In this document: in pieces, positions 14,940 through 22,237 of the stretch
How the letters are laid out: each line of letters opens with the position of its first letter
Numbering within the stretch: the first letter of the stretch is position 1
NCBI GenBank assembly: GCA_046154695.1
Contig: JBJXFI010000356.1
Coordinates: 1-22,237 of the forward strand
Source: DALYLB01 sp046154695
Lineage (GTDB): Bacteria > Acidobacteriota > Blastocatellia > RBC074
Reading direction: 5' to 3'
Length of the DNA: 22,237 nt
Position numbers and translations under genes: made by a program
Notes under the pieces: model-generated
Databases searched by the model: none
The model's input: only the letters and a program-made list of their open reading frames with translations
Told to the model about the DNA's origin: nothing

Positions 14940-15788
14940 ATGCGCTTCCATAAATTCCAGGCGCTCGGCAATGATTTCCTGATCGTGCGGGAGGCCGATT
15001 TGCGGGCGGTCACGCGGGACTTCGAGGCGTTTTCGCGCCGGATCTGCGACCGCCATTTCGGTGTGGGCGCCGACGGCGTCGAGCTGCTGCTCGACCGGCC
15101 GGCGGCGGGGGCCGATTTCGAGGTGCGCCTCTTCAATGCCGATGGCGGCGAGACGCCGATCTCAGGCAACGGCACGCGGTGCGTGGGCGCGTGGCTGTAT
15201 CTGTACGGGAACTGGGCGGAGGCCTCGGTCCGGATCGCCACCGGCGCGGGTGTCAAGACCCTGACGCCCGTCGAGCGCGATCCCGGCGGAATGGTCTTCG
15301 AGATCGGGATGGGCGTCCCGCGGTTGCGCGGCGAAGAGATCCCGGTTCATCTGCCGGCGCCGCTGGCGCGGGTCATCCGGCAGCCGCTGGATGTCGATGG
15401 AGAACGGCTCGAATTCACCGCGACCTCGATGGGAAACCCCCACTGCAGCCTCTTTGTCGAAAGCTTCGACGGGCTCGACTGGCGCGCGCTCGGCGCGCGG
15501 ATCGAAACCCACCCCGCCTTTCCCGAACGGACCAACGTCGAATTCATTCGCGTGATCGATCGCGGCCGGATCGAGGCTCGATTCTGGGAGCGCGGCTGCG
15601 GCGAGACACTGGCCTCCGGAACCGGCGCATGCGGCGCCGCCCTGGCCGCCATTCTCAACGAACGAACCGAACGGCGCGTCATCGTCCAGACCCAGGCCGG
15701 CCAACTGATCGTCGAATGGCGCCCGGACGGTGAAATCGTTCAGACAGGCGAGGCCCGCGCCGTCTTCCACGGCGAGTGGCCCTCGTAA
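14940..15788 (+). CDS. dapF: diaminopimelate epimerase homologue with both catalytic Cys replaced by Ser
   Basis: 282 aa, normal DapF length with two mirrored domains. Substrate-contact positions of the family are present: GND (10-12, N11), NADG (66-69), MGNPH (164-168), TNVEF (198-202) and ERG (217-219). However, the two cysteines that swap the alpha proton are both serine: S75 in ISGNGTRC where the family has CGNG, and S226 in ETLASGTGAC where the family has ACGTG. C81 and C231 lie five residues beyond. ATG 14940 gives the family-typical start MRFHKFQALGND; the frame extends to 14784, but only through repeat DNA. It may be a serine variant of the lysine/peptidoglycan enzyme or a related isomerase with another substrate. 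DUF2007 follows after 20 bases. Confidence 0.85.
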   Translation: MRFHKFQALGNDFLIVREADLRAVTRDFEAFSRRICDRHFGVGADGVELLLDRPAAGADFEVRLFNADGGETPISGNGTRCVGAWLYLYGNWAEASVRIATGAGVKTLTPVERDPGGMVFEIGMGVPRLRGEEIPVHLPAPLARVIRQPLDVDGERLEFTATSMGNPHCSLFVESFDGLDWRALGARIETHPAFPERTNVEFIRVIDRGRIEARFWERGCGETLASGTGACGAALAAILNERTERRVIVQTQAGQLIVEWRPDGEIVQTGEARAVFHGEWPS

Positions 15789-15808
15789 TTCGCCAGGAGG
15801 CATTCCCT

Positions 15809-16129
15809 ATGACTTCACCCGAACATGCGCAACCCGACGCCGAACTCGTGGTCATCGCCTATTTTCCGAATTCCGCCGAGGCCGGCATGGCCTGTGAGCT
15901 CCTTGTCAACAACGGCATCCACGCCTCCCTCAGCGGAAGCAATTTCGGCGGCCTCGAACCCCTCCTCATTCCCGGCGGCTTCTCCGAAATTCGCCTCCTC
16001 GTTCCCGCCGATGAGGCCGGCCGCGCCCGGGAACTCTACGACGCCTTCTTCGTCTCTCCCGCCCCCGAAAATTTGGCGGAGCTTCCGCCCGAAATCCCGG
16101 AAGCCGGCCCGGAGCCCGATCATGACTGA
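15809..16129 (+). CDS. DUF2007 family small protein
   Basis: 106 aa. The core VVIAYFPNSAEAGMACELLVNNGIHASL (14-41) followed by GGFSEIRLLVPADEAGRARELYDAF is the ferredoxin-like DUF2007 fold, called a putative signal-transducing protein, with no established biochemical role; C-terminus acidic and proline-rich. AGGAGG (15795-15800) eight bases before ATG 15809 fixes the start. The stop overlaps the cutA start by eight bases, so the two are probably translationally coupled. Confidence 0.82.
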   Translation: MTSPEHAQPDAELVVIAYFPNSAEAGMACELLVNNGIHASLSGSNFGGLEPLLIPGGFSEIRLLVPADEAGRARELYDAFFVSPAPENLAELPPEIPEAGPEPDHD

Positions 16130-16445
16130 TGCCCTCGTCGTTCTGACCACCATCGAATCCCACGAGGATGCCGAACGCCTCGCCCGCATCCTCGTCGAAC
16201 GTCACCTCGCCGCCTGCGTTCAACTCCTCCCTTCCATCACTTCCATCTATCGCTGGCAGGGCAACGTCGAACGCGCAACCGAAATTCTGCTTCTCATTAA
16301 AACCACCGCCGCCGCCTACCCCCAACTCGAAGCTGATATCCTCGCCAATCACCCCTATCAAACACCCGAAATTCTTGCGCTCCCTGTCGTCGAAGGCTTG
16401 GCGGACTATTTGAATTGGTTAATAATATCAGTCCAACCGGCGTAG
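16122..16445 (+). CDS. cutA: CutA1 divalent-cation tolerance protein
   Basis: 107 aa, usual CutA1 size; forms stable trimers of PII-like fold. Conserved blocks in order: ALVVLTTIESHEDAERLARILVERHLAACVQ (4-34), SITSIYRWQGNVERATEILLLIKT (39-62) and ANHPYQTPEILALPVVEGLADYLNWL (about 74-99). Originally linked to copper tolerance in E. coli, its general function is unsettled. Start ATG 16122 overlaps the DUF2007 stop; longer in-frame starts upstream would overlap that gene fully and are rejected. Confidence 0.93.
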   Translation: MTDALVVLTTIESHEDAERLARILVERHLAACVQLLPSITSIYRWQGNVERATEILLLIKTTAAAYPQLEADILANHPYQTPEILALPVVEGLADYLNWLIISVQPA

Positions 16446-16469
16446 GAAAATTTCTTACAAAAGACATGC

Positions 16470-16499
16470 TTGCTCTCTAACGTGGATTTTGTGTAAAGT
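16470..16499 (+). promoter_or_regulatory. candidate promoter upstream of the two-component genes
   Basis: TTGCTC (16470-16475) and TAAAGT (16494-16499) are spaced by 18 bases. The 270-base gap 16446-16715 otherwise holds three CTAACG/CTAACC words (16477, 16504, 16575), possible regulator contacts, and no gene or strong palindrome. Weak prediction. Confidence 0.25.
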
Positions 16500-16715
16500 A
16501 GCTCTAACGATCCCCAAACCCCGACGCGATCATCACTGGCGCTCGGCCCCGATTTTGATGGCATTATCGTAGCCCTAACCGTTAATTGACTGCCGTACGC
16601 AGCCAGGAACGCCCGAAGAAGAGAAATTTTCGGGTTGTGGAGAGTACGGGCGGAGACGTCAAGGGTTGGATCAACTTAACTTCCCCACCAGATTTTAAGG
16701 AGTTGAAAAGTCGTT

Positions 16716-17426
16716 ATGCGTGTATTAGTAATTGAAGATGAGCAAAAGATGGCCGATCTGATCAAGCGAGGCCTCGAGGAAGAGGGGATGCAGGTCGAGA
16801 CCGCTGGGGATGGTGAGACGGGGCTGGAAGCGGGGAAGACAGGTGGCTTTGACCTGATCGTCCTGGATCTGGGGCTCCCGGGGCGGGATGGGCTGGAGGT
16901 TTCGCGGCAACTTCGGGCCGAGGGGCTGAAGACGCCGATCCTCATTTTAACGGCGCAGGACAGCACCGAGATGAAGGTGCGGGGGCTGGACAGCGGGGCC
17001 GATGATTATCTGACCAAGCCGTTCGCGTTTTCGGAGATGCTGGCGCGGATCCGCGCGCTCTATCGCCGGACGCAGCCCGAGGATTCGACCCGCCTGCAGA
17101 TCGGGGATCTGGTGTTGAATCTGATCAACCGGAAGGCGGTTCGCGCGAGCAGTGAGGTCCAGTTGACGGGCAAGGAGTTCGCGCTGCTGGAGTTTTTCAT
17201 GCGCCATCCCGACGAGATTCTCTCCCGCGAGATCCTGTCGGAGAAGGTCTGGGAAGAGACCTTCGACACGTTGACCAATGTGATCGATGTGTATATCAAT
17301 TATCTTCGAAACAAGATCGATCGGCATTACGAGCCGAAGCTGATCCACACGGTTCGCGGCGTGGGCTACATGTTCAAGACCCCGGCGATGGAATCGCGAT
17401 TGATCGCGGAGCAGAAAGCGTCTTGA
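16716..17426 (+). CDS. OmpR/PhoB-family response regulator
   Basis: 236 aa. The receiver domain (1-118) has the acidic pocket E7/D8, phospho-acceptor D51 in VLDLGLPGRDG, T79 and K101 in YLTKPF. The C-terminal winged helix (about 125-220) includes LTGKEFALLEFFMRHPDEILSREILSEKVW and TNVIDVYINYLRNKID, closest in feel to CusR/MprA-type regulators, then HTVRGVGYMF. A transcription factor phosphorylated by the kinase encoded 71 bases downstream. AAGGAG lies 13 bases before ATG 16716. The signal and target genes are not evident. Confidence 0.93.
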   Translation: MRVLVIEDEQKMADLIKRGLEEEGMQVETAGDGETGLEAGKTGGFDLIVLDLGLPGRDGLEVSRQLRAEGLKTPILILTAQDSTEMKVRGLDSGADDYLTKPFAFSEMLARIRALYRRTQPEDSTRLQIGDLVLNLINRKAVRASSEVQLTGKEFALLEFFMRHPDEILSREILSEKVWEETFDTLTNVIDVYINYLRNKIDRHYEPKLIHTVRGVGYMFKTPAMESRLIAEQKAS

Positions 17427-17436
17427 GATGAACGGA

Positions 17437-17470
17437 GTCGTAGAGGCGCGGGCGATTGTGCCTCTACGAC
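17437..17470. repeat. hairpin between response regulator and kinase genes
   Basis: GTCGTAGAGGC (17437-17447) and GCCTCTACGAC (17460-17470) are perfect 11-bp arms with a 12-base loop, ending 27 bases before the kinase start. No T-run. It could reduce kinase expression relative to the regulator. Confidence 0.85.
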
Positions 17471-17497
17471 TGCTGCCCCCGTTGTCCATCAACGCGT

Positions 17498-18937
17498 ATG
17501 CTTTCACTGCGGTTCAAGCTGACCCTCTACTACCTGGCGATCCTATCGGCCATCCTTTTTCTATTCGGCATTGCCATTTACATGTACCTGTCGCGGAGTC
17601 TGTTGACGACGATCGACGAGTCGCTCGACTATCAGGTTCACAAGTTCGAGCGGAGCCTCGCTGCGGGGCCCGGGATCGATGTGGCCGATGAGGTCGCCGA
17701 AGAGGGAGACCAGGAGCATCTGTTGCCGTTGTCGCCGTCGCTGATGCAGTTGATCGACGAGTCGGGGACGATCACGGACGAGCTCGCCGCGGCGAAGGGG
17801 GCCAGCCTGCCGGTCGATCTGAAGGCGCTGCTGGCGCTTGAGCTGGGCAGGCCGAAATTCGACACGGTGAAGCTTTCGAGCGGAGAGGAGTTGCGGATTG
17901 CGACCCTGCGATCGAAGGAGCATCTGGAGGCGCAGGGGACCTATTTCATACGGATCGGGCAATCGCTGAAGGCGCTGCAGGCGGCGCGGCGGAGGCTGCT
18001 GCTCGTGCTGGGGGTGGCGATTCCGCTGGCGTTGATTCTGGGGAGTTACGGCGGGTTGGTGCTGGCCAATCAGGCGCTGCGGCCCGTGGACCGGATCACC
18101 CGGGCGGCGGAGCAGATCGGCGAAGGCGACCTGACCGAGCGGGTGCCGACTCCGGCGAAGATGGACGAGATCGGGCGATTGGCCGCGACCTTCAATCATA
18201 TGATCTCGCGGCTGCAGGCGGCCTTCGACCGGCAGAGGCAGTTCACCTCCGACGCCTCGCACGAGATGCGGACGCCGCTCGCGGTAATGCGCGGAGACAT
18301 CGAGATCGCGCTTCGCCGCGAGCGCTCGCCCGAGGATTACAAGCGGGTTCTCGGCTCGAATCTGGAAGAGATCGTCCGCCTCTCGCGCCTCGTCGAAGAC
18401 CTGTTGATGCTGGCGCGCGCGGACTCCGGCCGCGTCGAGCTTCGCCAGGAGCCGGTCGACCTGAACGCGCTCTGCCAGCAGATGGTCGAATACATCACGC
18501 CGCTCGCTCTCCAGCGCGAACAGGCCCTGATCTATGAGCCACAGATGCAGCCCGACCTCGCCGTCGTCATCCAGGCCGATCTGCAGCGGATCAAGCAGCT
18601 GCTGCTCAACCTGCTCGACAACGCCATCAAATACACCGATCCGAAGGGGCAGATCACGCTCGGATTGCGAATCGACGGGGAGTTCGCCGTCCTGACCGTG
18701 GCCGACACCGGGCGGGGGATTCCGCCGGAGGATGTGAGCCATATCTTCGAGCGGTTCTTTCGCCGCTCGGCCGCCACCAGCGATCGCAGCGCGGCCGGGT
18801 TCGGCCTCGGCCTCTCCATCGTCAAATGGATCGTCGATTCCCACGGCGGCAGGATCGAGGCACAGAGCGAACTCGGCAGGGGAACGACCTTCATTGTCCA
18901 CCTTCCCCTGCCCGGCTCCGAAGCCGCGGAAGCGTGA
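17498..18937 (+). CDS. HAMP-domain sensor histidine kinase
   Basis: 479 aa inner-membrane kinase. TM1 about 9-30 (LYYLAILSAILFLFGIAIYMYL), a periplasmic sensor of about 135 residues, TM2 about 167-190 (LLLVLGVAIPLALILGSYGGLVL), HAMP about 191-240 (RPVDRITRAAEQIGEGDLTERV), dimerisation helix with phospho-acceptor H255 in DASHEMRTPLAV, N box NLLDNAIKYTD (about 370-380), G boxes DTGRGIPPEDV and GFGLGLSIVKWIV. Architecture and RR partner resemble CusS/heavy-metal sensors, but no metal genes are adjacent. ATG 17498 chosen because MLSLRFKL directly precedes TM1; the frame upstream (from 17456) encodes a Cys/Pro-rich stretch read from hairpin DNA. Confidence 0.92.
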   Translation: MLSLRFKLTLYYLAILSAILFLFGIAIYMYLSRSLLTTIDESLDYQVHKFERSLAAGPGIDVADEVAEEGDQEHLLPLSPSLMQLIDESGTITDELAAAKGASLPVDLKALLALELGRPKFDTVKLSSGEELRIATLRSKEHLEAQGTYFIRIGQSLKALQAARRRLLLVLGVAIPLALILGSYGGLVLANQALRPVDRITRAAEQIGEGDLTERVPTPAKMDEIGRLAATFNHMISRLQAAFDRQRQFTSDASHEMRTPLAVMRGDIEIALRRERSPEDYKRVLGSNLEEIVRLSRLVEDLLMLARADSGRVELRQEPVDLNALCQQMVEYITPLALQREQALIYEPQMQPDLAVVIQADLQRIKQLLLNLLDNAIKYTDPKGQITLGLRIDGEFAVLTVADTGRGIPPEDVSHIFERFFRRSAATSDRSAAGFGLGLSIVKWIVDSHGGRIEAQSELGRGTTFIVHLPLPGSEAAEA

Positions 18938-18954
18938 AGCCCGGGCCGCCCGTC

Positions 18955-20301
18955 TCACTTCATCGAGTAATCTCCCTCGCGCGCCGGCGCATCCTTTGAC
19001 GCCGGCGGCGCCGGCATCGGGCGCAGACTCAACCGCCGTCCCGTGATCAAACGCGCGCCCCGCTCATAGGTGAAATAGGACCACGCCCAGTTGAAGATGA
19101 CGGCGAAGCGATTGCGGAATCCGATCAGAAAGAAGATGTGGACAAGCAGCCATGCCATCCACGCGGGGAAGCCCGTCAGGCTGAAGGCGCCGAAGTCCGC
19201 GATCGCCGCCTTGCGGCCGATCGTCGCCATGTTTCCTTTATCCACGTAGCGGAAGGGCGCGTAGGGCGCGCCGGTGAGATCGTTTCGGATGTTGCGGGCC
19301 GTATGGCGCCCCATCTGCATGGCGACGGGGCTGACGCCGGGCAGCGGCTTTCCATCCTGTTCGAGAACGGTGATGTCACCGATGGCGAAGACGTTGCGCC
19401 ATCCCGGCACCGTCAGATCGGAATTGATCTGAATGCGGCCGGCGCGATCGAGCGGAACGTCGAGCGACCGGGTGAGCGCCGAAGCCTGCACGCCCGCGCC
19501 CCAGATCACGGTGGCGGCCTGGATCCGTTCCTCGCCGAGGCGCACGCCGTTCTCATCGATTCCGGTCACTTTCGCGTTCGTCCGGACCCGGACGCCCAGC
19601 GCCGTGAGCTGCCGCAGCGCGCTCTCGGAGAGTTCGGACGAGAAACTCGGCAGGATTCGGGGGCCCCCTTCGAGCAGCAGAATCTCGGCGGCCTGCGGAT
19701 TGATCGTTCGAAAATCGCGCGCGAGCACGAACCGCGCGAGCTCGGCGATGGCTCCCGCCAGTTCGACGCCCGTCGGGCCGCCGCCCACCACGACGAAGCT
19801 CAGCAGCTCCCGGCGCCGCTGGGGATGATCCTCCTTCTCGGCCGCCTCGAAGGCCATCAACACCCGCCGCCGTATCTCGACCGCGTCATCCAGGTCCTTC
19901 AGGCCCGGCGCGACGCGCTCCCAGTCGTCGTGGCCGAAATAGCTGGTGCGACCGCCGGCCGCCAGCGCCAGATAGTCGTACCGCAGATCCTCATCCCGCA
20001 TTCCATCGTGCAGATGGACCGTCTGCTCGGCGAAATTGACGCCCGTCGCCTCGGCCAGCCGCACCGAGACATTCGCCTGCCGCCGCAGGATCGACCGGAT
20101 CGGCGCGGCAATGTCCGCCGGCGACAATCCCGCCATCGCCACCTGATAGAGCAGTGGCTGGAACAGATGATGATTCGTTCGATCGACGATCGTGATCCGC
20201 ACCGGCGCCCCCTTGAGCGCCTGCGCCATCGTCAACCCGCCAAATCCCCCGCCGATGATCACGACGTGGGGCTGCGCCGAAATGTGCTTGAGATTGGCCA
20301 T
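18955..20301 (-). CDS. ndh: type II NADH dehydrogenase (NDH-2)
   Basis: 448 aa, FAD-dependent membrane-associated NADH:quinone oxidoreductase that passes electrons to quinone without pumping protons. N-terminal FAD fold VVIIGGGFGGLTMAQAL (13-29), FQPLLYQVAMAGLSP characteristic of NDH-2, NADH fold FVVVGGGPTGVELAGAIAEL (about 168-187), NVFAIGD FAD contact and the C-terminal membrane anchor AWMAWLLVHIFFLIGFRNR followed by a YFTYERGARLI region. Ends 17 bases from the convergent kinase gene, with no terminator visible between them. Lies 117 bases downstream of hom on the same strand, with a palindrome between. Confidence 0.93.
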   Translation of the reverse strand: MANLKHISAQPHVVIIGGGFGGLTMAQALKGAPVRITIVDRTNHHLFQPLLYQVAMAGLSPADIAAPIRSILRRQANVSVRLAEATGVNFAEQTVHLHDGMRDEDLRYDYLALAAGGRTSYFGHDDWERVAPGLKDLDDAVEIRRRVLMAFEAAEKEDHPQRRRELLSFVVVGGGPTGVELAGAIAELARFVLARDFRTINPQAAEILLLEGGPRILPSFSSELSESALRQLTALGVRVRTNAKVTGIDENGVRLGEERIQAATVIWGAGVQASALTRSLDVPLDRAGRIQINSDLTVPGWRNVFAIGDITVLEQDGKPLPGVSPVAMQMGRHTARNIRNDLTGAPYAPFRYVDKGNMATIGRKAAIADFGAFSLTGFPAWMAWLLVHIFFLIGFRNRFAVIFNWAWSYFTYERGARLITGRRLSLRPMPAPPASKDAPAREGDYSMK

Positions 20302-20327
20302 ACTGAAGAGTCAGAATGAAAATTTTA

Positions 20328-20406
20328 GCCACGAATGAACACGAATAGGCACGAATCTGGTTTTGTCTCGACCGTATCTCTCAGCGGATTCGTGTTCATT
20401 CGTGGC
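20328..20406. repeat. palindrome with GAATGAACACGAA arms, second copy
   Basis: GCCACGAATGAACACGAAT (20328-20346) and ATTCGTGTTCATTCGTGGC (20388-20406) form perfect 19-bp arms around 41 bases. The arms match the 10374-10466 element apart from a single base. It lies between hom and ndh on their shared strand. Confidence 0.9.
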
Positions 20407-20418
20407 CAAAGCTCTTTT

Positions 20419-21690
<1,272 letters not shown>

Positions 21691-21757
21691 AGTCTCGATG
21701 AATGATTTCAGTGTAGTGTCCGCCAAAGGGGGAAGCTTACCGGGCCCCGCGCACAGA

Positions 21758-21811
21758 TGCAATCGGCGGCGCCTTGTTGAATTCTCAGCGGGTGTGATTG
21801 AGCCGATTGCA
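21758..21811. promoter_or_regulatory. 10-bp inverted repeat in the hom upstream region
   Basis: TGCAATCGGC (21758-21767) and GCCGATTGCA (21802-21811) are perfect inverted repeats separated by 34 bases, 68-121 bases upstream of the hom start. It may be two half-sites of a repressor or an RNA stem in the leader. I do not recognise a riboswitch or a leader peptide. Confidence 0.4.
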
Positions 21812-21846
21812 AGAATTGCACACACCGTCCGTTCTTCCCCCGTCGT

Positions 21847-21874
21847 TTGACAGGCCGAGCCGACCTCGGATAAC
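21847..21874 (+). promoter_or_regulatory. candidate sigma-70 promoter for the truncated right-edge gene
   Basis: A perfect -35 TTGACA (21847-21852) is followed after 16 bases by GATAAC (21869-21874; 4 of 6 match to TATAAT). It points toward the gene starting at 22130 and would give a leader of about 250 bases. Confidence 0.4.
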
Positions 21875-21957
21875 GTGAGAAATTAAAAGTTGATAATTGA
21901 GAATGAAGAGTGGATCGCGGAATCCTTTATTGTTCCAGCGCGCTAGTTCATAACTAT

Positions 21958-22086
21958 GCGCTTTCAGCGCAAGACTTTCAGTCGCTACCCATCTCCGACG
22001 AAAGGGGCTCCTTCCGTGAGAGATGATGAGATAGAAGCTGCGCGACTTTCAGTCAGCGCCAGAACCTCTGCACTTCCAGTGCAGAG
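21958..22086. repeat. series of small stem-loops with CT-TYC-AG loops
   Basis: Four hairpins share a three-base pyrimidine-rich loop closed by CT/AG: GCGCTTTCAGCGC (21958-21970), GACTTTCAGTC (21973-21983), GACTTTCAGTC again (22044-22054, extended by GCGC on both sides) and CTCTGCACTTCCAGTGCAGAG (22066-22086; perfect 9-bp stem, 3-base loop). They fill the leader between the candidate promoter and the right-edge gene. The remainder of 21691-22129 has no gene that I can support. Confidence 0.7.
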
Positions 22087-22129
22087 TGGTTTAGTTTCCA
22101 TTGAATGGCCAGCTTTTGAGGGGAGAAGA

Positions 22130-22237
22130 ATGAGAACTATTTTTGAAGATACCGAGTTGAAGACCGACATCGAGGAGCGGCAGACGCGCGGGCCGGAGAA
22201 CCAGTATTTATTGCCGGCCCTGTGGCTGGTCGCCATC
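22130..22237 (+). CDS. partial gene start, product unknown
   Basis: ATG 22130 follows AGGGGAGAAGA, a plausible ribosome binding site, and the frame stays open to the window end (36 codons). The visible N-terminus, MRTIFEDTELKTDIEERQ and onwards, is acidic and ends in a hydrophobic stretch (LLPALWLVAI). Too little is present to name it. Support comes from the candidate promoter and ribosome binding site. Confidence 0.5.
   Translation, partial: MRTIFEDTELKTDIEERQTRGPENQYLLPALWLVAI

Noticed and set aside
16446..16715. Small RNA or riboswitch in the gap before the response regulator
   Set aside because: I find only weak AT-rich or 6-bp stems and no known aptamer core.
17561..18958. Long minus-strand open frame opposite the histidine kinase
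   Set aside because: The plus strand encodes an unmistakable HAMP/HisKA/HATPase protein; the antisense translation has no recognisable motif.
10374..20406. Intergenic palindromes as ordinary rho-independent terminators
   Set aside because: They lack the downstream T-run, have long loops, and some lie inside likely operons or directly before start sites.

Overview
The window is GC-rich, densely coded bacterial chromosome. It reads as an ordinary, mostly housekeeping region of a Gram-negative-type bacterium: predicted exported and lipoprotein-like proteins, a type II NADH dehydrogenase, and surface polysaccharide assembly. I see no phage, plasmid, transposase, rRNA, tRNA or CRISPR. The gene families (MTA phosphorylase next to a TPR protein and a PfkB kinase, exosortase-A-type polysaccharide genes) and the many long intergenic palindromes fit Acidobacteriota or PVC/FCB-type candidate phyla. 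The phylum cannot be fixed from this sequence alone.

Positions 1-8524 (+) hold a surface polysaccharide / glycan-ligase locus: an asparagine-synthase-like protein without the usual N-terminal cysteine, a family-4 glycosyltransferase, a multi-pass O-antigen-ligase/polymerase-like protein, a complete glutamine-dependent AsnB-type amidotransferase and a second family-4 glycosyltransferase. The last four resemble families that accompany exosortase A systems, but no exosortase is present here. A PduO-type cobalamin adenosyltransferase gene sits inside this locus behind a repeat-filled gap.

Positions 8534-10924 hold a DUF4126 membrane protein (-), then MeaB and methylmalonyl-CoA epimerase (+). With the adenosyltransferase these point to an AdoCbl-dependent methylmalonyl-CoA mutase encoded elsewhere. 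Positions 10971-16445 (+) carry a parvulin-type foldase, MTA phosphorylase, an exported TPR protein, a PfkB sugar/nucleoside kinase, a DapF homologue in which both catalytic cysteines are serine, a DUF2007 protein and CutA. Positions 16716-18937 encode an OmpR-type response regulator and its HAMP histidine kinase. Positions 18955-21690 (-) encode NDH-2 and homoserine dehydrogenase. The right edge has a leader region with small stem-loops and a gene start cut off by the window end.

The most distinctive feature is between the genes. Almost every gap of more than about 50 bases contains a long perfect or near-perfect palindrome, some nested inside one another, and several share the same core words. 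They look like a family (or several) of non-autonomous palindromic elements. The second is the Ser/Ser DapF homologue, and the third is a parvulin whose first strand appears to have moved behind the domain.
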